This document shows positions 53,538-61,639 of a DNA stretch of 64,000 nt, piece by piece. The stretch is from RYN-230 sp963717125 (GTDB taxonomy: Bacteria > Actinomycetota > Actinomycetes > Streptosporangiales > Streptosporangiaceae): NCBI GenBank assembly GCA_963717125.1, contig CAVQVG010000017.1:1-64000 (forward strand), read 5' to 3'. A program made the translations under genes and the position numbers. How positions within the stretch are numbered: position 1 is the first letter of the stretch; every line of letters begins with the position of its first letter. The notes under the pieces were generated by a model. It searched no databases, was not told the origin of the DNA, and worked only from the letters and a program-made list of their open reading frames with translations.

Positions 53538-54329
53538 TCAGTGCGGCTGGCCCAGGCCCGTGGCCGGGCTGGCCGGCGGGAGCGCGCCGTCGTGGCTGGC
53601 GCGCGCGTCTTCCGGCCTGGTCAGGTGGTGCGGGACGATGATGTCCGCGGCCTGCTCCGGGGTCAGCCGGGGGTACAGCGCCCGGATGATCACCACAGCG
53701 AGAGCGCCGCCGAGGATCTGGGCGGCGATGAACGCCGGGGCCGACGACGGGGCGATCCCGGCGAAGGTATCGGAGAACATCCGGCCGATGGTGATGGCCG
53801 GATTGGCGAAGCTGGTCGAGGACGTGAAGAAGTAGGCCGCGCCGATGTAGGCGCCGACCGCGGCCGGGGCGGAGCGGCTGCGGCCGGACCGGGCCAGGGC
53901 GAAGATCACCAGGATCAGCCCCAGGGTGGCGATCACCTCGGACAGGAAGTGCGCGGGCGTAGCCCGGTGCTTGGTGGAGATGCTCACCGCTGCCTGGGCG
54001 AACATCAGGTTCGCCGCCACCGCGCCGCTGATGCAGCCGGCGACCTGGGCGGGCAGGTAGGCGGCGGCGTCGCGCCAGGGCAGCCCGCCGAACGCCGCAT
54101 CCACGAAGGACACCACCGGGTTGAAGTGGGCGCCGGACACCGGGCCGAACATCAAGATGATGGCGAACAGCCCGGCCGCGGTGGCTACGGCGTTCTCCAG
54201 CAGTTCCAGGCCGGTCTCGCCCGGGGACAGGCGCTGCGCGGCGATGCCTGAGCCGATCACGACGGCGGCCAGGAACGCGCTGCCCAGGAACTCCGCCAGC
54301 AGCCGCCGCCACAGCGCCACGTCATTCAC
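53538..54329 (-). CDS. Aquaglyceroporin (MIP) of the ars cluster
   Basis: A protein of 263 residues from GTG 54329 with six membrane helices. The first pore half-helix is SGAHFNPVVSFVDAAFGG, so the usual NPA is NPV; the second is SFANPAITIGRMFSDTFAG with normal NPA. MIP channels beside arsR genes (AqpS type) pass As(III) or methylarsenite out of the cell. The position next to arsR and a redox enzyme supports that role. The C-terminal tail is Pro/Ala-rich. Confidence 0.8.
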   Translation of the reverse strand: MNDVALWRRLLAEFLGSAFLAAVVIGSGIAAQRLSPGETGLELLENAVATAAGLFAIILMFGPVSGAHFNPVVSFVDAAFGGLPWRDAAAYLPAQVAGCISGAVAANLMFAQAAVSISTKHRATPAHFLSEVIATLGLILVIFALARSGRSRSAPAAVGAYIGAAYFFTSSTSFANPAITIGRMFSDTFAGIAPSSAPAFIAAQILGGALAVVIIRALYPRLTPEQAADIIVPHHLTRPEDARASHDGALPPASPATGLGQPH

Positions 54330-54419
54330 CGCACGGCCCCGCCGCTCAGCCGCACGCGGCGTCCCGCTCGCCGCTCAGTGTGCCTGCCACGGCATGCCCG
54401 CTCCCCGCTGCGCTGATCG

Positions 54420-54487
54420 ATAGATGTCTATGCAGATGTGATCAGCTTGCCAGCCTGAATAGATATCCGTCAAGATAGAGATATGTC
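54420..54487 (+). promoter_or_regulatory. ArsR operator/promoter between aquaporin and arsR1
   Basis: The palindrome ATAGATGTCTAT lies at 54420-54431, and a second AT-rich block at 54461-54482 (GATATCCGTCAAGATAGAGA) runs into the arsR1 ATG. The latter matches the block before arsR2 in 21 of 25 positions (54465-54489 against 55488-55512). No Shine-Dalgarno precedes ATG 54483, so the transcript may be leaderless with the operator covering the start. Confidence 0.6.
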
Positions 54488-54869
54488 GATACAGGCGGAT
54501 CCGCCCACAGTGGAGTTCATCCCTGCGGCTGAGTTGCCGGTCGTCGTCGAGGCCTGCGCTATCCCGCTGGTCGGTGAGCCGCTCAGTGCGGACGCAGCGG
54601 CCGGGCTGGCCCGGGTGTTCAAGGCCCTCGGGGACCCGGTCCGGCTGCGGCTGGTGTCGATGATCGGCGCGCATCAGGGCGGCGAGGTCTGCGTCTGCGA
54701 GCTGACCACGGCGTTCGATCTCACCCAGCCCACGATCAGCCACCACCTGAAGGTGCTGCGGGACGCGGGGATCATCGACAGCGAGCGGCGCGGCACCTGG
54801 GTCTACTACTGGCTCGTCCCCGCCGTCCTCGAGCGCATGTCGGCGCTGCTCTCATCGCCGGACGGGTAG
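54483..54869 (+). CDS. arsR: ArsR-family metalloregulator 1
   Basis: A protein of 128 residues. The winged helix includes LARVFKALGDPVRLRLVSMI, the metal-site motif GEVCVCELTTAFDLTQPTIS (CVC type, as in ELCVCDL repressors) and HHLKVLRDAGIIDSERRGTW with VYYWL. It represses its own and neighbouring ars genes until trivalent arsenic binds the Cys residues. It is divergent from the aquaporin gene and convergent with arsI. Confidence 0.88.
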   Translation: MSIQADPPTVEFIPAAELPVVVEACAIPLVGEPLSADAAAGLARVFKALGDPVRLRLVSMIGAHQGGEVCVCELTTAFDLTQPTISHHLKVLRDAGIIDSERRGTWVYYWLVPAVLERMSALLSSPDG

Positions 54870-54908
54870 CCGTGGCCCTAAGGCCGCGGCTGGCAGGCGG
54901 AACGCAGC

Positions 54909-54938
54909 ACGGGCCCGGCGGTCACCCGCCGGGCCCGT
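54909..54938. terminator. Bidirectional terminator between arsR1 and arsI
   Basis: ACGGGCCCGGCGG pairs perfectly with CCGCCGGGCCCGT across a TCAC loop. It lies between two convergent stops, 40 bp from arsR1 and 14 bp from arsI. Confidence 0.6.
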
Positions 54939-54951
54939 CGCTGGCGGCCGG

Positions 54952-55416
54952 CTAGCAGCATTTTGCTTCTGCGGAGGCCGGCTGGCCGGTGTGGCCACCG
55001 GGGCCGCCGCAGCACTCCACGCCGTGGCCCTCGCCGTAGAAGGTCTGGCTGTCGGCCAGGACCGTGTAGATCTCCCAGGACTCGCCGTCCGGCGCGCCCT
55101 GGACCCAGAACTTGTCCTGCCTGGCGTAACAGCAGGTGGTGTCCTGCTCCTCGGCTCCGGCCAGGCCAGCCCCGGCCAGGCGGGCCTGCTCGGCCGCCAC
55201 GGTGCCGGTGTCGGGGACCTCGACGCCGAGGTGGTTGAGGCTGCCGCCCTGACCGGGATTCTCTAGCAGGACGAGCTTGAGCGGCGGCTCGGCGATGGCG
55301 AAGTTCGCGTACCCGGGCCGGACCTTGGCCGGCTCGGTGCCGAACAGCGTGGCGTAGAAGGCAACGGCCTGGTCGATGTCGTTGACGTTGAGGGCGAGCT
55401 GGAGACGGCGGGACAT
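54952..55416 (-). CDS. arsI: ArsI/CadI-family C-As lyase (VOC fold)
   Basis: A protein of 154 residues from ATG 55416 with GGGAGGTC ahead. It has the vicinal-oxygen-chelate fold: LQLALNVNDIDQAVAFYATL, SLNHLGVEVPDTG and SWEIYTVLADSQTFYGEG. The vicinal Cys pair DTTCCYARQDKFWVQGAPDG is the hallmark of ArsI, which cleaves the C-As bond of trivalent organoarsenicals; CadI homologues share it. A Cys-rich tail (VECCGG and EAKCC) may bind metal. It is divergent from arsR2 across a shared operator. Confidence 0.85.
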   Translation of the reverse strand: MSRRLQLALNVNDIDQAVAFYATLFGTEPAKVRPGYANFAIAEPPLKLVLLENPGQGGSLNHLGVEVPDTGTVAAEQARLAGAGLAGAEEQDTTCCYARQDKFWVQGAPDGESWEIYTVLADSQTFYGEGHGVECCGGPGGHTGQPASAEAKCC

Positions 55417-55430
55417 GATGACCTCCCGAA

Positions 55431-55510
55431 GATATTGATATCTGTCTATGTCTGCTTCCGCGGCCGAGCTTGCCATAAGACATCGGGATCTGTCAATATA
55501 GATGTATGTC
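55431..55510. promoter_or_regulatory. ArsR operator/promoter between arsI and arsR2
   Basis: Two AT-rich blocks stand out against the GC-rich background: GATATTGATATCTGTCTATG (55431-55450) on the arsI side and GGATCTGTCAATATAGATGT (55486-55505) abutting the arsR2 ATG. Both contain ATCTGTC-type half sites like those upstream of arsR1, so both repressors may read the same operators. arsR2 also lacks a ribosome site. Confidence 0.6.
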
Positions 55511-55922
55511 GAAGTCTCTGCCGGTGCTGGACCCCGCGGCAGCCGGCGCGTGCTGCGCGCCGGAGGATCAGGTCAGCTTGCTGTCCTGGCAGGGCGGCCA
55601 GGTCTTGTGCTGCGCCCCGCTGTCCCAGGTGCCACTGTCCCAGCGGCAGGCCGAGCAGGTCGCGCCGCTGCTCAAGGCGCTCGCCGACCCGGTCCGGCTC
55701 CGGCTGATGTCCCTGGTCGCCTCCCACGACGGCGGCGAGGCGTGCGTCTGCGACCTGACCGGCGCGTTCGACCTGTCCCAGCCGACCATCAGCCACCACC
55801 TGAAGGTGCTGCACGAGGCCGGCCTGCTGGACCGCGAGAAGCGCGGCGTCTGGGTCTACTACCGGGCCCGGACCGCCGCCCTGGCCAGCCTCGGCATGCT
55901 CATCGGCTCCCCGTCCCAGTAA
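55506..55922 (+). CDS. arsR: ArsR-family metalloregulator 2
   Basis: A protein of 138 residues, closely similar to arsR1: LLKALADPVRLRLMSLVASH, GEACVCDLTGAFDLSQPTIS and HHLKVLHEAGLLDREKRGVW. The N-terminus has an extra Cys cluster (GACCAPE and LCCAP) absent from the first copy, which could alter metal selectivity. A 17-bp unit ending in the stop codon is duplicated just after it (about 55906-55939). It precedes the arsM-arsN fusion by 73 bp and probably controls it. Confidence 0.88.
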   Translation: MSKSLPVLDPAAAGACCAPEDQVSLLSWQGGQVLCCAPLSQVPLSQRQAEQVAPLLKALADPVRLRLMSLVASHDGGEACVCDLTGAFDLSQPTISHHLKVLHEAGLLDREKRGVWVYYRARTAALASLGMLIGSPSQ

Positions 55923-55995
55923 GCTCCCCGTCCCAGTAAGCGGTGCCTGGTCTCAGTCGGCCGCTGCCCGCTGAGCCATCCCCAGGAGGAATGCC

Positions 55996-57258
55996 ATGCC
56001 GCCCGCCAGCCAGCAGCCCGGTCCGCACGAGACCCGGGCGGCCGTCACCGCCCGCTACTCCGGCCTGGCCCGGGCCGCACGGTCCGGGCAGCAGATCAGT
56101 GACTGCGGCCCGGACACGTTCGAGGTGGGCTGCTTCGGCGCGTCCGGATATGGCGACACCAGCGAGCTGCCCGACGGCGCGGTGCGGGCCAGCCTGGGCT
56201 GCGGCAACCCGGTCGCCGTCGCCCAGCTGTACCCCGGGGAGACCGTGCTGGACCTTGGGTCGGGCGGCGGGATCGATGTGCTGCTGTCCGCCCGCCGGGT
56301 CGCCCCGGGCGGTAAGGCCTACGGCCTGGACGGCTCACCGGACATGATCGCCCTAGCCAGGGACAACGCCGCGCAGGCCGGGGTGGCCAACGCCGAATTC
56401 CTGCCCGGCCATATCGAGGACATCCCGCTGCCCGAAGCCAGCGTGGACGTAGTCATCTCCAACTGCGTGATCAACCTGTCCGCCGATAAGCCCCGCGTGC
56501 TCGCGGAGGCGTTCCGCGTGCTGCGCCCGGCGGGCCGTTTCGGCGTCAGCGACGTCATCGCCGACGAAGGCCTCGACCCGGCCCAGCGCGCCGAGGCGGA
56601 ACGGCTCACCGGCTGCACCACCGGCACCCTCACCGCCGCGGAGTACCGCGGGCTCCTGCTGGCCGCCGGGTTCGCTGGCATCACGGTCACCACCACCAGC
56701 GACGCAGCAGCGGGGCTGCACTCGGCGATTGTCCAGGCCACCCGGCCGGCCGCACCGGACGGCGTGCTGATCCGGCCCATGACCGCGGCCGACGCCAGCC
56801 AGGTTCTGGCCATCTACCAGGGCGGGCTGGACACCGGCCAGGCCAGCTTCGAGACCACGGCACCCTCCTGGGACGCCTTCGACCAGGCCCGGCTGCCGTT
56901 GCACCGGCACGTGGCCGTCACCGCCACCGGCGACCTGCTCGGCTGGGTGGCCGCCAGCCCGGTCTCGGCCCGGCCGGTGTACCGCGGGGTCATCGAGCAC
57001 TCCATCTATGTCCACCCCGGTGCCCACGGCCGGGGCATCGGCGCCGCACTTCTCGATGCGTTCATCGGCTCCACCGAAGCCGATGGGATCTGGACCATCC
57101 AGACCGGCATCTTCCCCGAAAACCAGCCGAGCCTGCGCCTCCACCAGCGAGCCGGCTTCCGTGTCGTCGGCACCCGCAGCCACCTCGGCCGCCACCACGG
57201 CCGCTGGCGCGACGTCACCCTCCTCGAACGCCGCAGCACGACGGCGGGAGCCCCGTGA
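55996..57258 (+). CDS. arsM: ArsM arsenite methyltransferase fused to ArsN1-type acetyltransferase
   Basis: A protein of 420 residues; ATG 55996 follows AGGAGG. Residues 1-250 are ArsM: the SAM motif VLDLGSGGGIDVLLSARRV and the three arsenite-binding Cys at 69 (SLGCGNPVA), 157 (ISNCVINLS) and 207 (LTGCTTG). Residues about 258-410 are a GNAT domain: RPMTAADASQVLAIYQGGLD, SIYVHPGAHGRGIGAALLDA and LHQRAGFRVVGTRSHLGRHH, the PAT/ArsN1 pattern. ArsM methylates As(III); ArsN1 acetylates arsinothricin or phosphinothricin-like compounds. The fusion couples methylation to organoarsenical detoxification. Confidence 0.9.
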   Translation: MPPASQQPGPHETRAAVTARYSGLARAARSGQQISDCGPDTFEVGCFGASGYGDTSELPDGAVRASLGCGNPVAVAQLYPGETVLDLGSGGGIDVLLSARRVAPGGKAYGLDGSPDMIALARDNAAQAGVANAEFLPGHIEDIPLPEASVDVVISNCVINLSADKPRVLAEAFRVLRPAGRFGVSDVIADEGLDPAQRAEAERLTGCTTGTLTAAEYRGLLLAAGFAGITVTTTSDAAAGLHSAIVQATRPAAPDGVLIRPMTAADASQVLAIYQGGLDTGQASFETTAPSWDAFDQARLPLHRHVAVTATGDLLGWVAASPVSARPVYRGVIEHSIYVHPGAHGRGIGAALLDAFIGSTEADGIWTIQTGIFPENQPSLRLHQRAGFRVVGTRSHLGRHHGRWRDVTLLERRSTTAGAP

Positions 57259-57267
57259 TCGTGTTGG

Positions 57268-58108
57268 TCAGGGGCCGTCGGCGGCGATGAGGGCGTCGCC
57301 GAGTGGTGTGCGCCAGTACAGGACGTGCCGTCCGGATCGGCGGCGGGCGACCACGCCGGCGTCGAGCAGGACTCGCAGGTGGTTGCCGACCGCCCCGATC
57401 GGCAGTCCGGAGCGGGCGGCCAGGTGGGTGGTGCCGGCTGGCTGGCCGAGCAGACGCAGCAGCGCGGCGCGGTTGGTGCCGAGGAGGCGGTTCAGCCCCC
57501 CGCGGCGGTCCGCGTCGGCCGGTGCGAGCCGGCCGGTGACCGGGTAGTAGATGGCGTACGCGGTGGGCTGATTCCAGCCAACCCAGCCGGAATGCGACGT
57601 CACAGGGATGAAGTACAGCTGGGCGCCCGGCGGGAGCACCCGGGTGGGCAGTTCGTAACGGTTGATCCGTAGCTGGGCGTCACCAGCCCATTCGCGGTTG
57701 TGGCCGAGGTCGCGGAGCACCGCCGCCCAGCCCTGGCTGGCGAGTTGCCCGGTGCGCGCGACGATGTCGGCGCGCAGCAGGCGCTCGCGCCGCGGCCAGT
57801 CGGTGGCCAGGGTGTGCGTCCACACCCAGTCCAGCAGGCCAGCGGCTGCCCGCGCCAGGTTCGCTGACAGCAGGTGCGCGGGCAGCGGGGTGAGCATGGT
57901 CTCCCGCAGGTCTGCTCGCAGCACTTCGCCGGGTATCGCGGCCACAGCCGCCAGTTCGGCATCGAACGTCGCGCCCGGCGTGGAAGGCGCGTTCGGCCGG
58001 ATCCCGGGGTTGCCGCAGCGCCGAGATCGCGGTCACCGCCTCTGCCTTCGGTGAGACGGTGAACCGGGCCTGGGCGAGCTGGTCGGACGCCACTTGCCAG
58101 GTCCCCAC
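57268..58108 (-). pseudogene. ArsR-like winged-helix regulator, frameshifted
   Basis: From GTG 58108 one frame reads MGTWQVASDQLAQARFTVSP and KAEAVTAISALRQPRDP, the N-terminus of DUF5937-type regulators. Near 57968-57980 the frame shifts by one base, and the other frame continues FDAELAAVAAIPGEVLRADL and ends with an ArsR-type HTH (THLAARSGLPIGAVGNHLRV, LLDAGVVARRRSGRHVLYWR) at 57268. Restored length is about 280 residues. It is divergent from the MFS gene across a perfect palindrome. A start inside the second frame (57945) would give only 225 residues without the N-terminal domain. Confidence 0.7.
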
Positions 58109-58130
58109 GGCGCCTCACTCCCTGGGCCAT

Positions 58131-58150
58131 ATTTCGCGCAGTCGCGAAAT
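58131..58150. promoter_or_regulatory. Palindromic operator between regulator and MFS gene
   Basis: ATTTCGCG, four spacer bases and CGCGAAAT form a perfect 8-bp inverted repeat, 22 bp from the regulator start and 39 bp from the MFS start. Its place between divergent genes makes it the natural binding site of the winged-helix regulator. Confidence 0.65.
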
Positions 58151-58189
58151 GTTCGCACCGCACCGACATCCTGCCCGAAACTCAGCCGC

Positions 58190-59422
58190 ATGCGCACCTA
58201 CCGGCAACTGTTCGGCATCGCCGAGTTCCGTGCCTTGTTCGCCACTCAGTGCCTGTCCATGGCCGCGGCCTCCATCGCCAGCCTGGCCCTGGCGACGATC
58301 ACCTATTCGGCCACCCGCAACGCGGTGCTCAGCGGCCTGGCCATGTTCGGCGGCCCGCTGATCAGGCTCGCGGCCTCATGGTTCTTGCTGTCCGCCTCGG
58401 ACCTGCTGCGCCCACGCCAGGCCATGGCTGCCGTGGCGGTGATCAACTGCGCAGCCGACCTGCTGCAAGCGATTCCCGGGATGCCGTGGGGCCTGCGGTT
58501 TGTGATCCTCGCCCTGCCCTGGATCGCGATGTCGGCGACCGGGGGATCCATGCTGGCCCTGGTCTCGGACATCCTGCCGGCCGGCAGCTACGTGTTCGGC
58601 CGCGCGACCCTGAACATCGCCGTGGGCGGCATACAGATCGTCGCCTACGCCGTCGGGGGGATCCTGCTGCTGTACCTGCACACGCCCGCGCTGTTCTTGT
58701 CTGCCGCTGCCGCCTCCGCGCTGGCCTTCGTCCTCGTGATCAAGGGCGTCGGCGACCACCCGCCGCGCTCGGCCGGGCAGCCACTGATGCGGCGGGCCCG
58801 CACCATCAACCGCATGCTCCTCGGCTCACCGCTGCTCCGCCCCGTCTACCTGGCCGCCTGGATACCCAACGGCCTGATCGTGGGCTGCGAATCGCTGTTC
58901 GTGCCCTTCGCCGGGCGTGCGGCTGGGTACCTGTTCGCCGCCACTGCCGCCGGCATGCTCACCGGCGACATCCTCGTCGGCCGGTTCCTCCCCGCCCAGG
59001 CCCGTACCGGCCTCATCGAGCCGCTGCGCTTCCTGCTCGCCGCGCCGTACGTGCTGTTCTTCCTTCACCCGCCGCTGGGGGCCGCCGCGGCGCTCGGGTT
59101 TTTCGCCTCGGCCGGCTACGCGGCCAGCCTGCCCCTGCAGGAGCGGCTCATCAGCCACACCAGTCCCGAGGTTCGCGGTCAGGTACTCGGGCTCAACTCC
59201 ACCGGCCTGACGGCCATGCAAGGCGTCGGCGCCGTCATCGCCGGCCTGCTCACCGAGCAACTCCACGGTGGGCCAGCCGCCGCCTGCACCGCCATCGGCG
59301 TCATGGGGTGCGCCTCACTGGCCGTCACCGTCACCCTGATCCCCGGTCTCCGCCGGACCCGTCCCCAGCCGAACGGCCCGGGCCACAAGGCCCGGGCCGG
59401 CGCGCGGCTGGGTGGTGGGTGA
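58190..59422 (+). CDS. MFS transporter
   Basis: A protein of 410 residues from ATG 58190 (MRTYRQLFGIAEFRALFATQ). About ten to twelve helices, with MFS-like loops LLSASDLLRPRQAMAAVAVI and LLGSPLLRPVYLAAW. It resembles drug-efflux or enterobactin-exporter-like actinobacterial MFS proteins that pair with DUF5937 regulators. No ribosome site is evident, so the start may be leaderless or slightly different. The substrate is unknown; the regulator-exporter pairing suggests a self-resistance or efflux unit. Confidence 0.8.
   Translation: MRTYRQLFGIAEFRALFATQCLSMAAASIASLALATITYSATRNAVLSGLAMFGGPLIRLAASWFLLSASDLLRPRQAMAAVAVINCAADLLQAIPGMPWGLRFVILALPWIAMSATGGSMLALVSDILPAGSYVFGRATLNIAVGGIQIVAYAVGGILLLYLHTPALFLSAAAASALAFVLVIKGVGDHPPRSAGQPLMRRARTINRMLLGSPLLRPVYLAAWIPNGLIVGCESLFVPFAGRAAGYLFAATAAGMLTGDILVGRFLPAQARTGLIEPLRFLLAAPYVLFFLHPPLGAAAALGFFASAGYAASLPLQERLISHTSPEVRGQVLGLNSTGLTAMQGVGAVIAGLLTEQLHGGPAAACTAIGVMGCASLAVTVTLIPGLRRTRPQPNGPGHKARAGARLGGG
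59374..59399. terminator. Hairpin at the end of the MFS gene
   Basis: CGGCCCGGGCC and GGCCCGGGCCG pair perfectly around ACAA. It overlaps the last codons of the MFS gene and lies 30 bp from the convergent stop of the secreted protein at 59430, so it may serve both. Confidence 0.45.
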
Positions 59423-59429
59423 GTGTGGA

Positions 59430-60314
59430 TCAGAAGCCGGCCGCCTTCATGCTGCTGAAGAACTGGTCGGCCTGCGGGATGGCGCCCGGTGCGGCGACGT
59501 ACATCCCGTCCGGGCTGATCGACTTGGCCGCGGCGGCCATCTGGGCCGGGGTGCCGTTGGCGGTGGAGACCTCGGAGTAGACCGAGATCCCGGCGTTCGC
59601 GGCGCGGGCCTGGGCGGCGGCGGTGGTGTAGAGCGAGTCGTAGACGCTCAGGTTGGTCGTGTTGGACTCGTCCTGCAGGACGAAGATGTCCCCGTCCTTC
59701 GCGGCGCCGCCGGCGATGTTGACCCGGGTGAACCACTGCGCGCAGGTCTCGCCGGACTGGCGCGGCACCAGCGTGCCGGAGACGGAGCACAGGTCCATGG
59801 CCGGGGCCTCAACGACCTTGAGGCCGTGGGCGTGGGCCAGCTGACCGAACAGCTTCATGTACAGGACCGGGTTCCGCTGCTCGCCAACGGGGGTCTGCGA
59901 CCAGTCCTCCGGGTCGTACATCACCCACTTGTAGGAGTACTTGATCGCACCGCTCTTCAGATCGGAGTTGAAATCAGCGTACGAGGTGTAGCCCAGCACC
60001 GGGGTGGTGGCATACCCGGCCTGCACCGGGGTCTGCACCAGGCTGGCCCCGGCCCCGTACGCACTCGACGTATTGAAGAAATGCGATGTGGTGGCCGAGT
60101 CCACCTGGCTCAGCGACTGGACGTTCCCCGCGGTCATCATCCAGGCCGGCCTGGTCGCAGCGAACGCGGCCCCCCCGGACAGCAGGGTCAGCGCGGCGCC
60201 GGCCGCAATAGCGGCGCCCGCGGCAGCGGCGGTGAGTTTGGCCAGTGGCGGCCAGCTGCGCACCCGGGACAGACCGGAATGGGAGTGCTGAGAATGAGTG
60301 GTGGTGGCAGACAT
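59430..60314 (-). CDS. Secreted TIM-barrel-like protein, paralogue A
   Basis: A protein of 294 residues from ATG 60314 (AGGAG ahead); an upstream in-frame start gives 308. A signal region ends near GGAAFAATRP. The mature part reads PAWMMTAGNVQSLSQVDSAT, then KWVMYDPEDWSQTPVGEQRN, GLKVVEAPAMDLCS and ISVYSEVSTANGTPAQMAAA. The strand-helix alternation and acidic YDPEDW and QDES segments suggest a glycosidase-like TIM barrel, but I know no family. It is a tandem duplicate of the next gene, about 75-80% identical over the mature part by eye. Confidence 0.75.
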   Translation of the reverse strand: MSATTTHSQHSHSGLSRVRSWPPLAKLTAAAAGAAIAAGAALTLLSGGAAFAATRPAWMMTAGNVQSLSQVDSATTSHFFNTSSAYGAGASLVQTPVQAGYATTPVLGYTSYADFNSDLKSGAIKYSYKWVMYDPEDWSQTPVGEQRNPVLYMKLFGQLAHAHGLKVVEAPAMDLCSVSGTLVPRQSGETCAQWFTRVNIAGGAAKDGDIFVLQDESNTTNLSVYDSLYTTAAAQARAANAGISVYSEVSTANGTPAQMAAAAKSISPDGMYVAAPGAIPQADQFFSSMKAAGF

Positions 60315-60447
60315 GACAACTCCTGACGGTTTAGCGCGGTTAGTGCGTTTCACCATCAGTCTTTAAAAAAAGCCGTCTGCGCCCCAGAGAATAGCGGCCT
60401 GTCTTAGCCGGGCAATTCCGCCCGGGCCGAAAGACCCGGGCACAGCG

Positions 60448-60477
60448 GCGCGGGCCCGGCGTGTGCCGGGCCCGCGC
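60448..60477 (-). terminator. Terminator between the two secreted paralogues
   Basis: GCGCGGGCCCGGC pairs with GCCGGGCCCGCGC around GTGT, 22 bp beyond the stop of paralogue B. This makes the two duplicates separate transcription units. Confidence 0.6.
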
Positions 60478-60498
60478 GATGGTCGGATGGGTGTGGGT

Positions 60499-61404
60499 TT
60501 AGTAGCCAGCGGCCTGCATGCTCTGGAAGAACTGGTCGGCCTGGGCGGTGGCGCCGGGTGCGGCGACGTACATCCCGTCCGGGCTGATGGACTCGGCGGC
60601 CGCGGTCATCTGGGCGGCGGTGCCGTTGGCGGTGGACACCTCGGAGTAGACGGCGACCGAGGAGTTGGCCGCCCGGGCCTGGGCCGCGGCGCTGGTGTAC
60701 AGCGACACGTACTGGCTCAGGTTGGCGGTGTTGGACTCGTCCTGGAGGACGAAGATGTTGCCGTTGGTGGCGCCCGCGCCGGCGATGTTGACCCGGGTGA
60801 ACCACTGCGAGCAGGTCTCCCCGGACAGCCGCGGGTAGTTCGTGCCGGTGACCGAGCACAGGTCCATGGCCGGTGCCTCGACGACCTTCAGGCCGTTGGC
60901 GTGGGCCAGCTGGCCGAACAGCTTCATGTACTTGACCGGGTCCTGCTGCTCGTTGACCGGGGTCTGGCTCCAGTCCTCCGGGTCATACATGACCCACTTG
61001 TAGGGGTACTGGATCGCGCCGCTCGAGATGTCGGAGCTGAACTGCGCGTAGGAGGTGTAGTTCAGCACCGGGGTGGTGGCGTACCCAGCCTGCACGGGAG
61101 TCTTGACCAGGCTGGCCCCGGCCCCGTACGAGCTCGACGTGTTGAAGAAGTGCACCGCGGTGGCCGAGTCCACCTGGCTGAGCGACTGGACATTGCTGGC
61201 GGTCATGAACCAGGCCGGCCTGGTGGCGGCGAAGGCGGCCCCGCCGGACACCAGGGCCAGCGCGGCGCCAGCCACGATCGCGGCGCCCGCGGCGGCGGCG
61301 GCGAGCTTGACCAGTGGCGGCCAGCTTCGTACGCGGGTAACGCCGAAATGACTTGCGGATTTAGGACCGTCGGGGGTGGATATGGAATTGGTGGTGGCAG
61401 ACAT
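60499..61404 (-). CDS. Secreted TIM-barrel-like protein, paralogue B
   Basis: A protein of 301 residues from ATG 61404 after AGGAG. Same layout as paralogue A: a signal ending GGAAFAATRP, PAWFMTASNVQSLSQVDSAT, YDPEDWSQTPVNEQQDPVKY, GLKVVEAPAMDLCSVTG and VYSEVSTANGTAAQM. The 5' regions of both genes also match (CATCAGTCTTTAAA followed by GCCCCAGAGAAT), so gene and promoter were duplicated together. Two conserved Cys (DLCS and GETC) could form a disulfide outside the cell. Confidence 0.75.
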   Translation of the reverse strand: MSATTNSISTPDGPKSASHFGVTRVRSWPPLVKLAAAAAGAAIVAGAALALVSGGAAFAATRPAWFMTASNVQSLSQVDSATAVHFFNTSSSYGAGASLVKTPVQAGYATTPVLNYTSYAQFSSDISSGAIQYPYKWVMYDPEDWSQTPVNEQQDPVKYMKLFGQLAHANGLKVVEAPAMDLCSVTGTNYPRLSGETCSQWFTRVNIAGAGATNGNIFVLQDESNTANLSQYVSLYTSAAAQARAANSSVAVYSEVSTANGTAAQMTAAAESISPDGMYVAAPGATAQADQFFQSMQAAGY

Positions 61405-61639
61405 GAGAACTCCTGATGGTTTAGCGCGGGATATTGCCTTCCATCAGTCTTTAAAGATCGCTGTCCGTGCCCCAGAGAATTGTGGCCCATCCTGCCCGGG
61501 GAATTCAGCCCGGGTCCGTTCGCGGCCAGGTCCCGGTCAGCCGGGCGCAACGGCCCGGGCCAAAGGTCCCGGATCTGCTCAACGCCCTCGACCGCCGCAT
61601 CGACGCCGGACAGTACTCGTCCTGAGCCGATCAGCCCGG

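Noticed and set aside
55906..55939. Tandem 17-bp repeat GCTCCCCGTCCCAGTAA at the arsR2 stop, considered as a regulatory element
   Set aside because: It simply duplicates the last codons and stop of arsR2; a slippage duplication is sufficient explanation.
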